Assembly: GCA_937930305.1 (NCBI GenBank)
Contig: CALGLE010000002.1
Span: forward strand, 248,001 to 312,000
Length of the DNA stretch: 64,000 bases
DNA from: an uncultured Granulosicoccaceae bacterium
Lineage (GTDB): Bacteria > Pseudomonadota > Gammaproteobacteria > Granulosicoccales > Granulosicoccaceae
Direction of reading: 5' to 3'
A program made the translations under genes and the position numbers. Under the pieces are notes generated by a model. It was given only the letters and a program-made list of their open reading frames with translations, did not search any database and was not told the DNA's origin. Shown one piece after another: positions 1 through 8,905 of this stretch (its first letter is position 1; each line of letters starts with the position of its first letter).

Positions 1-377
1 ATGCCACCAAACAGCTTTTGCCATAGACGGCGTAACAGACCCGGTCGATCGTTCGGATCATAGTTTTCAACTTTGAAGCCTCGAAGCACCGTTACCATTT
101 GGTTCAGCGATGCGCCTGCTGAGCCTAAGTCTTTGTTGCGCACACCTTCCAACATGCTGTCAGAGATGGTAGTGAGTTCTTGCTGAGCTTTGCTTCCAAA
201 GAAAATAACCGAATTACTGTCGGCCAAATTAATCTCTCTCATCAAGCCGTCAATGCGCGATTTTTCCTCGGCAGATGTTTGTTCATATGGCACGATTTCG
301 TGTTTTAATTCAGGTAGCAATTCAGTACCTGGCAACACATCGATACCGACCGCTGTATCCACCTTAGTTTCCGCCAT
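1..377 (-). CDS. telA: TelA-family toxic-anion resistance protein (partial, N-terminus)
   Basis: The minus-strand frame is open from an ATG at 375-377 to the window edge, so only the first 125 or so residues are present. The N-terminal part is acidic. It is followed by the characteristic TelA/KlaA stretch containing SVIFFGSKAQQEL, then MLEGVRNKDLGSAG and LNQMVTVLRGF. TelA proteins are coiled-coil-rich cytosolic proteins first linked to tellurite resistance; their biochemical role is unsettled. The gene lies 81 bp downstream of an XpaC-like gene on the same strand, a pairing also known from Bacillus and other bacteria, and this supports both calls. The C-terminal two thirds lie outside the window. 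Confidence 0.85.
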   Translation of the reverse strand, partial: MAETKVDTAVGIDVLPGTELLPELKHEIVPYEQTSAEEKSRIDGLMREINLADSNSVIFFGSKAQQELTTISDSMLEGVRNKDLGSAGASLNQMVTVLRGFKVENYDPNDRPGLLRRLWQKLFGG

Positions 378-458
378 GAAATTCCCCTTCTCTATCTAGT
401 GCCGCAGACACTTAGCTTGCAGCATATTCGTTGTTTGCTATGGTCAAACCCAATCGAG

Positions 459-1313
459 TTAAACCACACCCTCTTTTTCCAGTTGCATTTGCAGCACTTC
501 AATTTGCACATCCAATTCACTGGCGTTGTTTTCTTTAAGCTTTTGCTGCTGCTCTGCAATGACCGTTTCGATGGTGGTTAACACCCGTCGAAAATTATCT
601 TCCAGTTGCTCGTTGTTGTCAGTGGTGTGCATGCGCGCATACCCTTCCGTCACCTGCTGAGCCCCATCCAAATACACCTTTAAAAATTTTCTTGCCCGCC
701 GCGCATCGGTTGGGTCTTCTTCAATAGCTGCGGTAATCTTTCTGGCTTCCGCAGCGATGCGGCGCAATCGATCACGAAACTCCACATTTTTAATGGATTT
801 TCCTGCCCGTTCAATCGCCTCAATCCGATCTTCCGCCTCGTCCAACAAATCGATGAGTTCTTCGGTGGTGATGCCCACCAACGGAACATCGCTCTGCCGC
901 GCTGATGCATCGAAGTCGTAGTATAAGTAGCAACCTAACAAGGTTGCGGCAGCAAACAAAACACTGCTTATAAGCCCATGCCCACCGTTACTGGTGATAC
1001 CCAGCCACGCCACGAAAAACATGCCCACGGCCACCATGACCGATCCGATCATTCGATAGGGGGTTGGGCTGGCGCGGCGTTTCCAAGCCCGCTTGGCCGC
1101 TTGGGCTTGAAGGCCAATTCCCTTGCGAATAAACGTGGCGCCTATGAAGGTTAAGGCAAGGGCGAGGCTGTTAGCCAAGGCCGCTTTGATTTCACCATGA
1201 GCCAGCGCTACCACCGTCGCTGGGACCAAAGGCAATGCAAGAAAATACAGCAGTAAGCCGCGCCACAGAATTTTCTTTGGCGGCCCAGCTTCTATACGTC
1301 GCACGGAAGACAT
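459..1313 (-). CDS. XpaC-like membrane protein (5-bromo-4-chloroindolyl phosphate hydrolysis family)
   Basis: This 284-aa protein has four hydrophobic segments in its first half (roughly residues 15-40, 45-62, 88-106 and 110-130). The C-terminal half is charged and helical, with repeated Glu/Arg and Gln-rich heptad-like sequence suggesting coiled coil. That layout, and the position immediately upstream of telA, match the XpaC family (named after a Bacillus locus needed for X-phosphate hydrolysis; the catalytic role was never firmly shown). The ATG start has only a weak upstream GGA and lies 2 nt after the stop of a possible 30-codon ORF, so translation may be coupled. The family assignment rests on architecture and context more than on a catalytic motif. 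Confidence 0.7.
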   Translation of the reverse strand: MSSVRRIEAGPPKKILWRGLLLYFLALPLVPATVVALAHGEIKAALANSLALALTFIGATFIRKGIGLQAQAAKRAWKRRASPTPYRMIGSVMVAVGMFFVAWLGITSNGGHGLISSVLFAAATLLGCYLYYDFDASARQSDVPLVGITTEELIDLLDEAEDRIEAIERAGKSIKNVEFRDRLRRIAAEARKITAAIEEDPTDARRARKFLKVYLDGAQQVTEGYARMHTTDNNEQLEDNFRRVLTTIETVIAEQQQKLKENNASELDVQIEVLQMQLEKEGVV

Positions 1314-1315
1314 GG

Positions 1316-1408
1316 CTAAATAAAATCCATCATCGACTGGCAGGACAGTAAACCCACGGTCAACACCAAAATGGCGAAGCCGACGATACGTTGAATCGGT
1401 TTTGGCAT
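1316..1408 (-). CDS. possible 30-aa leader or small membrane peptide upstream of xpaC
   Basis: An ATG-initiated ORF of 30 codons ends with TAG two bases before the xpaC start codon. The predicted peptide begins MPKPIQR, has a hydrophobic core (IVGFAILVLTVGLLS) and continues CQSMMDFI. It could be a single-span micropeptide or, less likely, a tiny lipoprotein with a poor LLSC lipobox. A GGAGG lies 15 nt upstream of its ATG, which is longer than ideal spacing. The close coupling to xpaC and the lack of a strong xpaC ribosome site are the main reasons for listing it. No homologue is recognised. Confidence 0.35.
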   Translation of the reverse strand: MPKPIQRIVGFAILVLTVGLLSCQSMMDFI

Positions 1409-1496
1409 GGCTCTAATGATACACCTCCAGCTAGACCAAATCGGCCCATTTGATCACCATAGAGCGCTAGTTGGGCATTTCAAGGCTGATCGGTAC

Positions 1497-4400
1497 TCAT
1501 TCGGTGGGAACCTCTCTAAAGGCCTGCAATAAAGGAAAGTACAGAGCAAGCCGCAATGGGGCTGATTCCATTTGAGCCAAGATGTCAGCATATCGTCGCA
1601 ATTGCGGCCCATGACGTTCCACTTCTGAAGCTAAAAACCCCTCTAGATCGCCGCCTTTGTGGTCTCCCGTTTTAAAGTCCACCACCCAGCGGGTGCCCTC
1701 TTGCGTGATAAAAGTGCGATCAATAACACGACGTTCGGTTCGCTCACCGGCGCTTACGGTTAGGGCCCATTCGGCTCTGGGCTGCGTATGTGAAGAATCG
1801 TAAAGCCATCGACCCGTTTCATCGTTGCTGACTTTAATTAGGGCTTGCAGGACGACTTTTGCCGATTCTGCAACTTCATTCTCCGGCAGCCCCTGCTGGC
1901 GCAGCTGACGCATCACCACAGGTTCCAGCTCACTTACCCCCTGTTCGGTTAATACGCCATGCGAATGAAAGCGTTCTAATTGCCGATGCACTACGGTACC
2001 AATGGCCCTAGCACTTCGACCAGCCCATAGGTAATCCACACTGTGTTGTTCATCCTCCAACACCTCATCAACCCGCCCATCGGGTGCTGAATAATTTGGC
2101 AGCACAGGCACCTGCCAATTCTCCGCCACTCGTTGCAATAACGGCGCAGCTAACATGGTGGAATCGTCAGATAAGGGATCGATTGAATCATCGGCTGAAG
2201 CGTCATCGTCATCCGGATTCGGAGGCAGCGCTTGAAGAGCTGCATCAAATTCAGGTTTAACGATTGGCCACAGCGGCTCTAACAAACTGCGCGCCTGTGC
2301 CTTCATTTCACCATCGGCTGGAACGCGCAACGAGGCCACTAAATACAATTGCCGAACGGCTCGCGTGCACGCAACGTATAACAATCGACGCGATTCTTGC
2401 TCATCATTGGCCGCATTCAGATTTTTGACCAAACGCCCTAGCGACTTATCCTGCTTCGATGCATTACGTTCGGTCATTGGCGCTAATAACAAGGCAGCCT
2501 TTCCGTCGCCAGCTGTATCCATGACAGCCCAATCCAACAGCTGCGTATCGTTAACTCGGGTGGATCGATTTAAGCCTGGCAATATCACGGTGTCAAATTC
2601 CAAGCCCTTCGACTTGTGCATGGTCATAATATGCACTTTGGCAGAACCATCATCGGGGGTTATGGCAAACAATCTATCCATCGCATGTTGTATCACTTGC
2701 GGTTGCCAAAGCTCCCCCTGGGCTTCGAGTTCATACAGCGTTTGCAAACAACGTTCAGCGGCATTTTTATCCACCTCACGTTGACACAATACCGGTCCAC
2801 CTAACTGTAACCAAATAGCCTCAACCCAGCTCACCAAGGACGTTCGTTCGGCTCGTTCAATAGCCGGTTGAATGATAGTTAGAAATCGGGTTAACCGCGA
2901 CTGACCCGTTTGACTTAAGGTGGCCAGTCGTTCTGCATCGTTAATTAACGCAGGCATTGAACGTGAAAATTCAACATCGCGCGTTAGAGCGTGCAAGTCA
3001 TCCAAACCCAATCCACACCAAGGTGCACGTAGTATAGCTAACCAATGCAGCCGACTGTGCGGTAGTCGCAAGGCCAGAGTGAGTGAGACTAAATCCATCA
3101 CCACCGGTTGCTCACCCAATGAATCCATATCCACCGACAAGTTGGCGATGCCTTTGCGTTGCAATGCGCCAAAAATTGGAATGGCCGCATTTCTTGAACG
3201 CACCAATATGGCAATACGTAAATCGGGGTTATTCTGGTATTCCGGTGAAGCCAAAGTGCTCGCCACTAACTGCGCTACTTGCTCTCCGGCGTCATCCGCA
3301 CTTTGATCAAGTAACGGGTGAACGCGTACACAACCGGTTGCAGTTTGATGAGCGACCGAAGCAGAATACGCAATCGCACCCATGGCAGGATCAGCCTCTT
3401 CCTCAGGAACAAAAACTTCCGCAAACGTCTCATTAACCCAATTAACCACATCAGGAGAAGAACGAAAATTCACTTGTAACGTTAATGGCTCTAGCGTCAC
3501 GTCATCGGTAATGCCATAGGTTTTAGCGATACTAAACAAACCCACTTCAGCTGCACGAAACGCATAGATACTTTGCATGGGGTCACCCACCACAAAAAAC
3601 GAGCGTCCGTCCCCTCGCTGCCAACCTGCCACCAATTGCCGGAATAATTCAAACTGCGAACGCGAGGTATCTTGGAATTCATCCACCAGGATATGCTTTA
3701 AGCGTAAGTCCATCGATAAGGCAAGATCGGTGGGAGCATCTTCACTTCCTAACGCCAAGCGAGCACGCGTGGCGATCTCAATGAAATCAATAGCGCCTTG
3801 ATCAACAAACACCTGATGCAAGGTGCGCTCTAAGCCAGGTAACTCAGTCAGCAGCTCTTCTAACAAGGCCCAGTGAGCATCAGCGTATTGAGGTTGTGGC
3901 AAACCAAGCACCCTCATCATGGAAGCTTGCAAACCCGGCGCCTCAGCAAAGGCCTTTAACAGTTGCGCAAATGCCGTCTTGCCTGCTTTGGCATCAGCTG
4001 CACTGATCCCGATAGCGTCAAGATCTTCTTTCTTAGTGGGAAAACCATCGGCCCGCGTGACTTGCTTTCTAATACTCTTTTGATCAGCAGTAAATACGCA
4101 TTGCAGAAGGGCCTGCCAGGTAGATAAATGTTCTGCTACCAACTCAGGCACAACAGACAGAGATAAAAAACTCTCCCTCGCCTCTTTCACACCGGGCTTA
4201 TAAACTCCTAAGGCGTCCATGGCTTCACTGGCGCTTTGCAACATCGGTAACAAAGTCGTTTTCAAGTGATGATCCACACGAGCGTGCTTAACCTCCCGAT
4301 CAAAGGCTTGTAGCTCTCGAGTCACTAAGTCCTTTAGCTGATCTTCTAACCAACTTCTCAGCACCGCTCGATCTTCCACGTCAAACAGTGCGCGATAACG

Positions 4401-5012
4401 CAGCCACTGATCACGACTTGCCAATAAGTTGGCCAGCAATTGCTCCGCTCGATCAAACCGATTGCCAACAGTTGCCAACAAATGCGCATAGTTAGACATA
4501 TCCGCCTTTAAACGTCGGCGCGCCGCTTCACGGTAGAGCGAGGATGCATCATCGAGGGGATTCGCCACGCCACCTAATGTGGATGTCACGGGCAATTGCT
4601 GAGCTAACATGGAACACAGCGCATCAATCGTGCTCATGCGCAGTCGATCGGGGTTTTCAAGTAAGCGCCAATCCAATTCGGCGTCGCGTTGTAAAACCGA
4701 TTGGGCTAAGTCATAGCCTTCCCGTTCAAACGTTGACGTGGGTGGCTCGCTACTGGCCGCTTGCTCTAACGCTTCAACCACTCGGCTGCGCATTTCTGAT
4801 GCGGCTTTTCGGGTAAAGGTTATCGCTAAAATTTCCTCAGGCTCGTTGACGGTAGCGAGCAAGGTGAGAACACGGCGCGTTAGCAACGCGGTTTTACCAG
4901 AGCCCGCCGGTGCTTGAACAATGAACGAGGTACTGGGTTCAAGCGCCCTTGCTCTTGCGTCGGAATCGATAGGAGGGGTTGCGCTAGTTGACATCGGATG
5001 ACTCATCGACAA
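1497..5012 (-). CDS. AddA-like UvrD-family helicase/nuclease
   Basis: This 1171-aa superfamily 1A helicase has a C-terminal PD-(D/E)XK nuclease domain. Visible helicase motifs are Walker A APAGSGKT (about residues 34-41), AITFTRKAA (Ia), VDEFQDTS (II), VVGDPMQSIYAFR (III), VNFRSSPDV (IV), TMHKSKGLEFD (V) and LLYVACTRA (VI). Near the C-terminus, VIDRTF, then VVDFKTG, then QLRRYA form the nuclease core. AddA-type enzymes resect DNA double-strand breaks and pass 3' ends to RecA. The gene overlaps its AddB-like partner by 29 bp, so the two are probably translationally coupled. Members of this pair are often annotated only as UvrD-helicase-domain protein, so functional equivalence to true AddA is inferred. 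An alternative start is Met7. Confidence 0.85.
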   Translation of the reverse strand: MSMSHPMSTSATPPIDSDARARALEPSTSFIVQAPAGSGKTALLTRRVLTLLATVNEPEEILAITFTRKAASEMRSRVVEALEQAASSEPPTSTFEREGYDLAQSVLQRDAELDWRLLENPDRLRMSTIDALCSMLAQQLPVTSTLGGVANPLDDASSLYREAARRRLKADMSNYAHLLATVGNRFDRAEQLLANLLASRDQWLRYRALFDVEDRAVLRSWLEDQLKDLVTRELQAFDREVKHARVDHHLKTTLLPMLQSASEAMDALGVYKPGVKEARESFLSLSVVPELVAEHLSTWQALLQCVFTADQKSIRKQVTRADGFPTKKEDLDAIGISAADAKAGKTAFAQLLKAFAEAPGLQASMMRVLGLPQPQYADAHWALLEELLTELPGLERTLHQVFVDQGAIDFIEIATRARLALGSEDAPTDLALSMDLRLKHILVDEFQDTSRSQFELFRQLVAGWQRGDGRSFFVVGDPMQSIYAFRAAEVGLFSIAKTYGITDDVTLEPLTLQVNFRSSPDVVNWVNETFAEVFVPEEEADPAMGAIAYSASVAHQTATGCVRVHPLLDQSADDAGEQVAQLVASTLASPEYQNNPDLRIAILVRSRNAAIPIFGALQRKGIANLSVDMDSLGEQPVVMDLVSLTLALRLPHSRLHWLAILRAPWCGLGLDDLHALTRDVEFSRSMPALINDAERLATLSQTGQSRLTRFLTIIQPAIERAERTSLVSWVEAIWLQLGGPVLCQREVDKNAAERCLQTLYELEAQGELWQPQVIQHAMDRLFAITPDDGSAKVHIMTMHKSKGLEFDTVILPGLNRSTRVNDTQLLDWAVMDTAGDGKAALLLAPMTERNASKQDKSLGRLVKNLNAANDEQESRRLLYVACTRAVRQLYLVASLRVPADGEMKAQARSLLEPLWPIVKPEFDAALQALPPNPDDDDASADDSIDPLSDDSTMLAAPLLQRVAENWQVPVLPNYSAPDGRVDEVLEDEQHSVDYLWAGRSARAIGTVVHRQLERFHSHGVLTEQGVSELEPVVMRQLRQQGLPENEVAESAKVVLQALIKVSNDETGRWLYDSSHTQPRAEWALTVSAGERTERRVIDRTFITQEGTRWVVDFKTGDHKGGDLEGFLASEVERHGPQLRRYADILAQMESAPLRLALYFPLLQAFREVPTE

Positions 5013-7671
5013 CGTTTTGCAGGTTGTGCGATCGATACCGACATAAGGGTTTTAGATCACAGTAATCACACGCTTTAGGTTCGGGTGTGATGGTAGCCAA
5101 GCCTTCACGTATTTCTGTCATTAATAATTCTAAAGAAGCATTCCAATGATTGCGCCATTCATCCCAATCTTGTGGCGACTCTGGCACGCGCACTTTACCC
5201 GACACTCTCGGCAGCCAATGACTCTCAGCGGTTAGCCCTTTAAAACCCATATCGTTTTGCACCACTTGCGCAAAACTTACCCCTTCCACGCTCTCATCAA
5301 TGGTGGCGTACAAAGGCAACTGCGGGTTACCTATTCTTGCCAAAGCCCAGTCAGCAGGACGGTTATTGGCACCTGTTTTGTAATCTAGAATGATGCGCTC
5401 ACCGCTGTCCAGTACATCAATGCGATCAATGAGCACCTTAATTTTCACCCCATACAGCTGCACGGTATCGCCCTCTTCTAAGGCATCAACCGTAAAACCG
5501 ATCACACGAGATTTTTCCACAAGCAACCAATCATCAATTAAGCGCTTTAAGCGAGGTCGCTCTAGTTCAGCTAAGGCAGGTTCAACGTTTTGCCTTTCTA
5601 ACGACTTGTTTATGCAATCCAGCACTTGAGCATCACAGCTAGCTTCATCCATGGCATGCAACGCAGCCGAAGTCTTCACCTGCGCCCAAAATTCTTCCAG
5701 CGCGAAGTGAAGCAAATTCCCATGCACTCGCGGGTCTAACCCCATGCCCGGATCTTCTAAATTTTTAACCCCTAAGTGATGAATGGCAAAACCGCGAAAC
5801 GGGCACTGTGCTTGATCTTCTAAGCGACGCGCTCCGCCCTTCACTCGAACACCTTCCAGTAACGCAGGGCCGTGGGTATCGGCAACCGATTGAAGCTGCG
5901 CTGATTGTGCAATGCAGTTGATTAGGACGGGAAATTGTTCGAAACCCAACAACTCTGATGTGTCGACTATCGGCAAATCAGCCACACAGGCTGCCGGCAT
6001 TAATGGCTGACCGTCGCGAGTTAACGCATGGCTTGCAATGATGTGAGGGGCCGCGTGACACCAATGATCCCATTCCAATTTAGCCGCATGCAGTCGCTGC
6101 GCAGCGGTGGCTTCCGGCACACCACGTTCTTTTTGTAAGCTGCGTGGCAACAAAGTGGTCGCCGTCGTTTTCGGCGGCCATTGAGATGCGTCAGAGCCAC
6201 TTAGCCAAAGATGATCAAACGTTAAACCATGACTTTCTAAACGGCCCATGATTTGAATAGGTGCATTAGAGGTTTCCGGTTGAAACAAACGTTGCTGACA
6301 CAATCGCTGCAGCTCTTGTACCGCCACCTTGGCTTCCACTTTTTGGCCATCGTCTAACGATTCAAGTTCATCAATGACTTGTTGCCACACTTGCACCGCT
6401 TGATACTCCAATGACCCTAACCCTTCGCCGGGCCAGCGCAACTGCCTTTGCAATACGCGGCCAAATTTATCCGACCAGGTTGTTAAGGTGGCAGGCTTTC
6501 CCGCCAAAGCATCCATAGCTTTTGGCAACGCCTTAGCGAAACCAGCATCCAGTTTTTTTTGATGCCGTTCTGTGCCAACCAGCGTTGCAGCACTGACCTC
6601 CCAGCAGCGATTATCTCGCAGGTGCTTGTCTAATCGGCGACGGGCTTCAGCCGCGGACCTTGCGTTTATAAAATACGGACTGAGTAGAACAGAGGTAACA
6701 TCAGCGGCAGACAGGCTATCGATTAAAAAACGCAGCATTTGCAATGCACAGCGTACAACGGGCTGTTCTGACAAAGGCACCCCCAAGGACACATCATAGG
6801 GTCGACCGTATCGATGCACGTCATCTGGATTTTCACCCGGATAGAACACCGCATCAAATGCTCGTAAAACGTCAGTTCGGTGCGCTTGTAATTCAGGCAC
6901 AACCACACCCATTAAACTGTTCGGGTTTTGCTCCATCCAAGCCCTAGCATGCGTGGCCGCGGCTCGCCATTCCGATGCTTCATCGATTAGAGCGAAGCGC
7001 TGCGGCACCGCCGAAGCGGTAACCGGGGTGAGCTGTTCAACGTTCACACCGTGTTCGGGTAGTTCTCGCCACCAGGTTTGTTGCTCAGTGGTGGGTGTGA
7101 GAAACCCAGCAAACATCACGTCTTCGGGCAAAAGCTCAGCTTTTGCTAATGATGGCAAAAGCTCTCTTAAGGAGTTAGCCAGCCGAGAGGCATCAACCAC
7201 TTTTTGCTGGTGACACAACTGCCGAAAACGATTTGACCATTCACCAAACACGTGTTGATCTAACGACAATTGCGCATCCTCTGCCACATAACAATGCCAA
7301 GCGTGTTGTATTAGCCAAGCCGCTTGCGCTTGTTTTGCTGCAGCCGATTTATCTAACAGAGTTTGTTGGTTTTTTTCCGTAACTTGATTGACCGCATTGC
7401 GCCACAACCGCTCTTCCATGACAGCGTTGATTACGGGATAGTCGGTTAATGCCTCACCTAAAGATCGTTCATGCAATTGCAGCAACCACGCACTCCACGA
7501 CAACACGTTGGGTGTTTCCCACACCGAGGCGCCACGCTGCACTTGCCATGCATCATAACGGCGCTGGAAATGGCGAGCTAAACGTTGGTTCACGGTAACC
7601 AAAGTGGCGCCGAGTTGCACTTGAGGGCACCAACTCTCCACATCGGCCATCACTTCGTTACTAAATTGCAT
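4984..7671 (-). CDS. AddB-like PD-(D/E)XK nuclease, probable DNA repair protein
   Basis: This 895-aa protein matches the family of about 900-aa AddB-related probable DNA repair proteins in layout. The N-terminal helicase-like region (starting near LVTVNQRLARHF) lacks a Walker A GxGKT, as in many AddB proteins. The C-terminal nuclease has KVLIDRIDVL followed by IILDYKTG. A cysteine in QCPFRGFA plus the terminal cluster CDYCDLKPLC make the four-cysteine spacing of the AddB [4Fe-4S] staple. It is the upstream member of the pair and overlaps the AddA-like gene by 29 bp. It would act as the second nuclease subunit in double-strand-break end resection. The start is uncertain: neither Met1 nor Met8 has a clear ribosome-binding site. 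Confidence 0.85.
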   Translation of the reverse strand: MQFSNEVMADVESWCPQVQLGATLVTVNQRLARHFQRRYDAWQVQRGASVWETPNVLSWSAWLLQLHERSLGEALTDYPVINAVMEERLWRNAVNQVTEKNQQTLLDKSAAAKQAQAAWLIQHAWHCYVAEDAQLSLDQHVFGEWSNRFRQLCHQQKVVDASRLANSLRELLPSLAKAELLPEDVMFAGFLTPTTEQQTWWRELPEHGVNVEQLTPVTASAVPQRFALIDEASEWRAAATHARAWMEQNPNSLMGVVVPELQAHRTDVLRAFDAVFYPGENPDDVHRYGRPYDVSLGVPLSEQPVVRCALQMLRFLIDSLSAADVTSVLLSPYFINARSAAEARRRLDKHLRDNRCWEVSAATLVGTERHQKKLDAGFAKALPKAMDALAGKPATLTTWSDKFGRVLQRQLRWPGEGLGSLEYQAVQVWQQVIDELESLDDGQKVEAKVAVQELQRLCQQRLFQPETSNAPIQIMGRLESHGLTFDHLWLSGSDASQWPPKTTATTLLPRSLQKERGVPEATAAQRLHAAKLEWDHWCHAAPHIIASHALTRDGQPLMPAACVADLPIVDTSELLGFEQFPVLINCIAQSAQLQSVADTHGPALLEGVRVKGGARRLEDQAQCPFRGFAIHHLGVKNLEDPGMGLDPRVHGNLLHFALEEFWAQVKTSAALHAMDEASCDAQVLDCINKSLERQNVEPALAELERPRLKRLIDDWLLVEKSRVIGFTVDALEEGDTVQLYGVKIKVLIDRIDVLDSGERIILDYKTGANNRPADWALARIGNPQLPLYATIDESVEGVSFAQVVQNDMGFKGLTAESHWLPRVSGKVRVPESPQDWDEWRNHWNASLELLMTEIREGLATITPEPKACDYCDLKPLCRYRSHNLQNVVDESSDVN

Positions 7672-7864
7672 AATTTGCAGGTTCGCTTTGTTCGTCGTTG
7701 CTTTGAAGAGGGCATTGTGAGAACGGATTTCATTCTAATCCATATTCACATCTGTCTTGCTAACCCAGTCATCGAATTTTTCAGACGTGTCAGCGCGGAC
7801 TTTGGTAGTGTCTGCCCTGCCGCGTTCTGCTCGATAAACTTCACATCGGAAAAATTTATCAACC

Positions 7865-8878
7865 ATGTCTGGAAAAATTCTGGTTACCGGAGGCGCTGGC
7901 TACATTGGCAGCCATGTTGTCAAATTACTCGCCCAGCAAAATCGAGACGTAGTGATACTGGATGATTTGTCTACAGGTCATGCAGAAGCGGTATTGCATG
8001 GTGAGTTAGTGGTGGGCAAAACCGGCGACACGGAATTGCTGCAACGCCTATTCAATGAACATAAGATTGAAACCGTCATGCATTTTGCCGCGCACACCAT
8101 CGTGCCTGAAAGTGTGTCTGACCCGCTAAAGTACTATGGCAATAACACCAGCAGCACCCGCAACCTGCTAGAGGCGGCAAACCAAGCTGGCGTTAAGCAT
8201 TTCATTTTTTCATCCACGGCGGCAACCTATGGCGCACCCACTGACAGCGCTCCGTGCCATGAAGATCTTCCCACAGCGCCCATTAACCCATACGGCACGT
8301 CCAAATTGATGTCTGAAATCATGTTGCGTGATTTATCAGCGGCTACTGATTTACGCCATGTGGTGCTGCGTTATTTTAATGTGGCAGGTTCCGACCCAGA
8401 TGGCCAGATCGGGCAATCAACGGACAAGGCCACATTGTTGATTAAAGTGGCCGCTGAAGTCGCCGTTGGAAAACGTGAATCGTTGTCGGTGTTTGGCACG
8501 GACTACCCCACACCAGACGGCACGGGTATTCGAGATTACATCCATGTGTCGGACCTTGCCGCCGCTCATCTGTCCGCATTGGATTATCTAGAAAAAGGCG
8601 GTGAATCCACTTTGCTTAACTGCGGTTATGGCCACGGGTTCAGCGTGCGCGAGGTGATTGATTCGGTGAATCGGGTACACGGCAAACCCATTACAGTTAT
8701 CGAACAACCTCGACGAGCCGGTGACCCACCTGCACTGATTGCCGCCGTTGATAAAATCCACAATACCTTGGACTGGACCCCGCAATACGATGAATTAGAC
8801 ACCATCGTGCGAACGTCTTTGGCCTGGGAAAAAACCTTACTGGAGCGACGCGGTAACTCTGAACCCTCAGACACCTAG
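7865..8878 (+). CDS. galE: UDP-glucose 4-epimerase
   Basis: This 337-aa extended short-chain dehydrogenase interconverts UDP-glucose and UDP-galactose in the cytosol. It has the N-terminal NAD-binding motif VTGGAGYIGSH, the active-site serine/threonine region SSTAATYG, and the catalytic Tyr and Lys in NPYGTSKLMSE. The conserved VLRYFNVAGSDPDG and GIRDYIHVSDLA segments are typical of GalE. Length is normal for the family. It is divergent from the addB-like gene with a 193-bp shared upstream region and converges on the kinase gene with only 27 bp between stops. It probably supplies UDP-galactose for cell-surface polysaccharides. Confidence 0.95.
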   Translation: MSGKILVTGGAGYIGSHVVKLLAQQNRDVVILDDLSTGHAEAVLHGELVVGKTGDTELLQRLFNEHKIETVMHFAAHTIVPESVSDPLKYYGNNTSSTRNLLEAANQAGVKHFIFSSTAATYGAPTDSAPCHEDLPTAPINPYGTSKLMSEIMLRDLSAATDLRHVVLRYFNVAGSDPDGQIGQSTDKATLLIKVAAEVAVGKRESLSVFGTDYPTPDGTGIRDYIHVSDLAAAHLSALDYLEKGGESTLLNCGYGHGFSVREVIDSVNRVHGKPITVIEQPRRAGDPPALIAAVDKIHNTLDWTPQYDELDTIVRTSLAWEKTLLERRGNSEPSDT

Positions 8879-8905
8879 ACGGACAAACTGCCTAACTGAT
8901 AAGGC

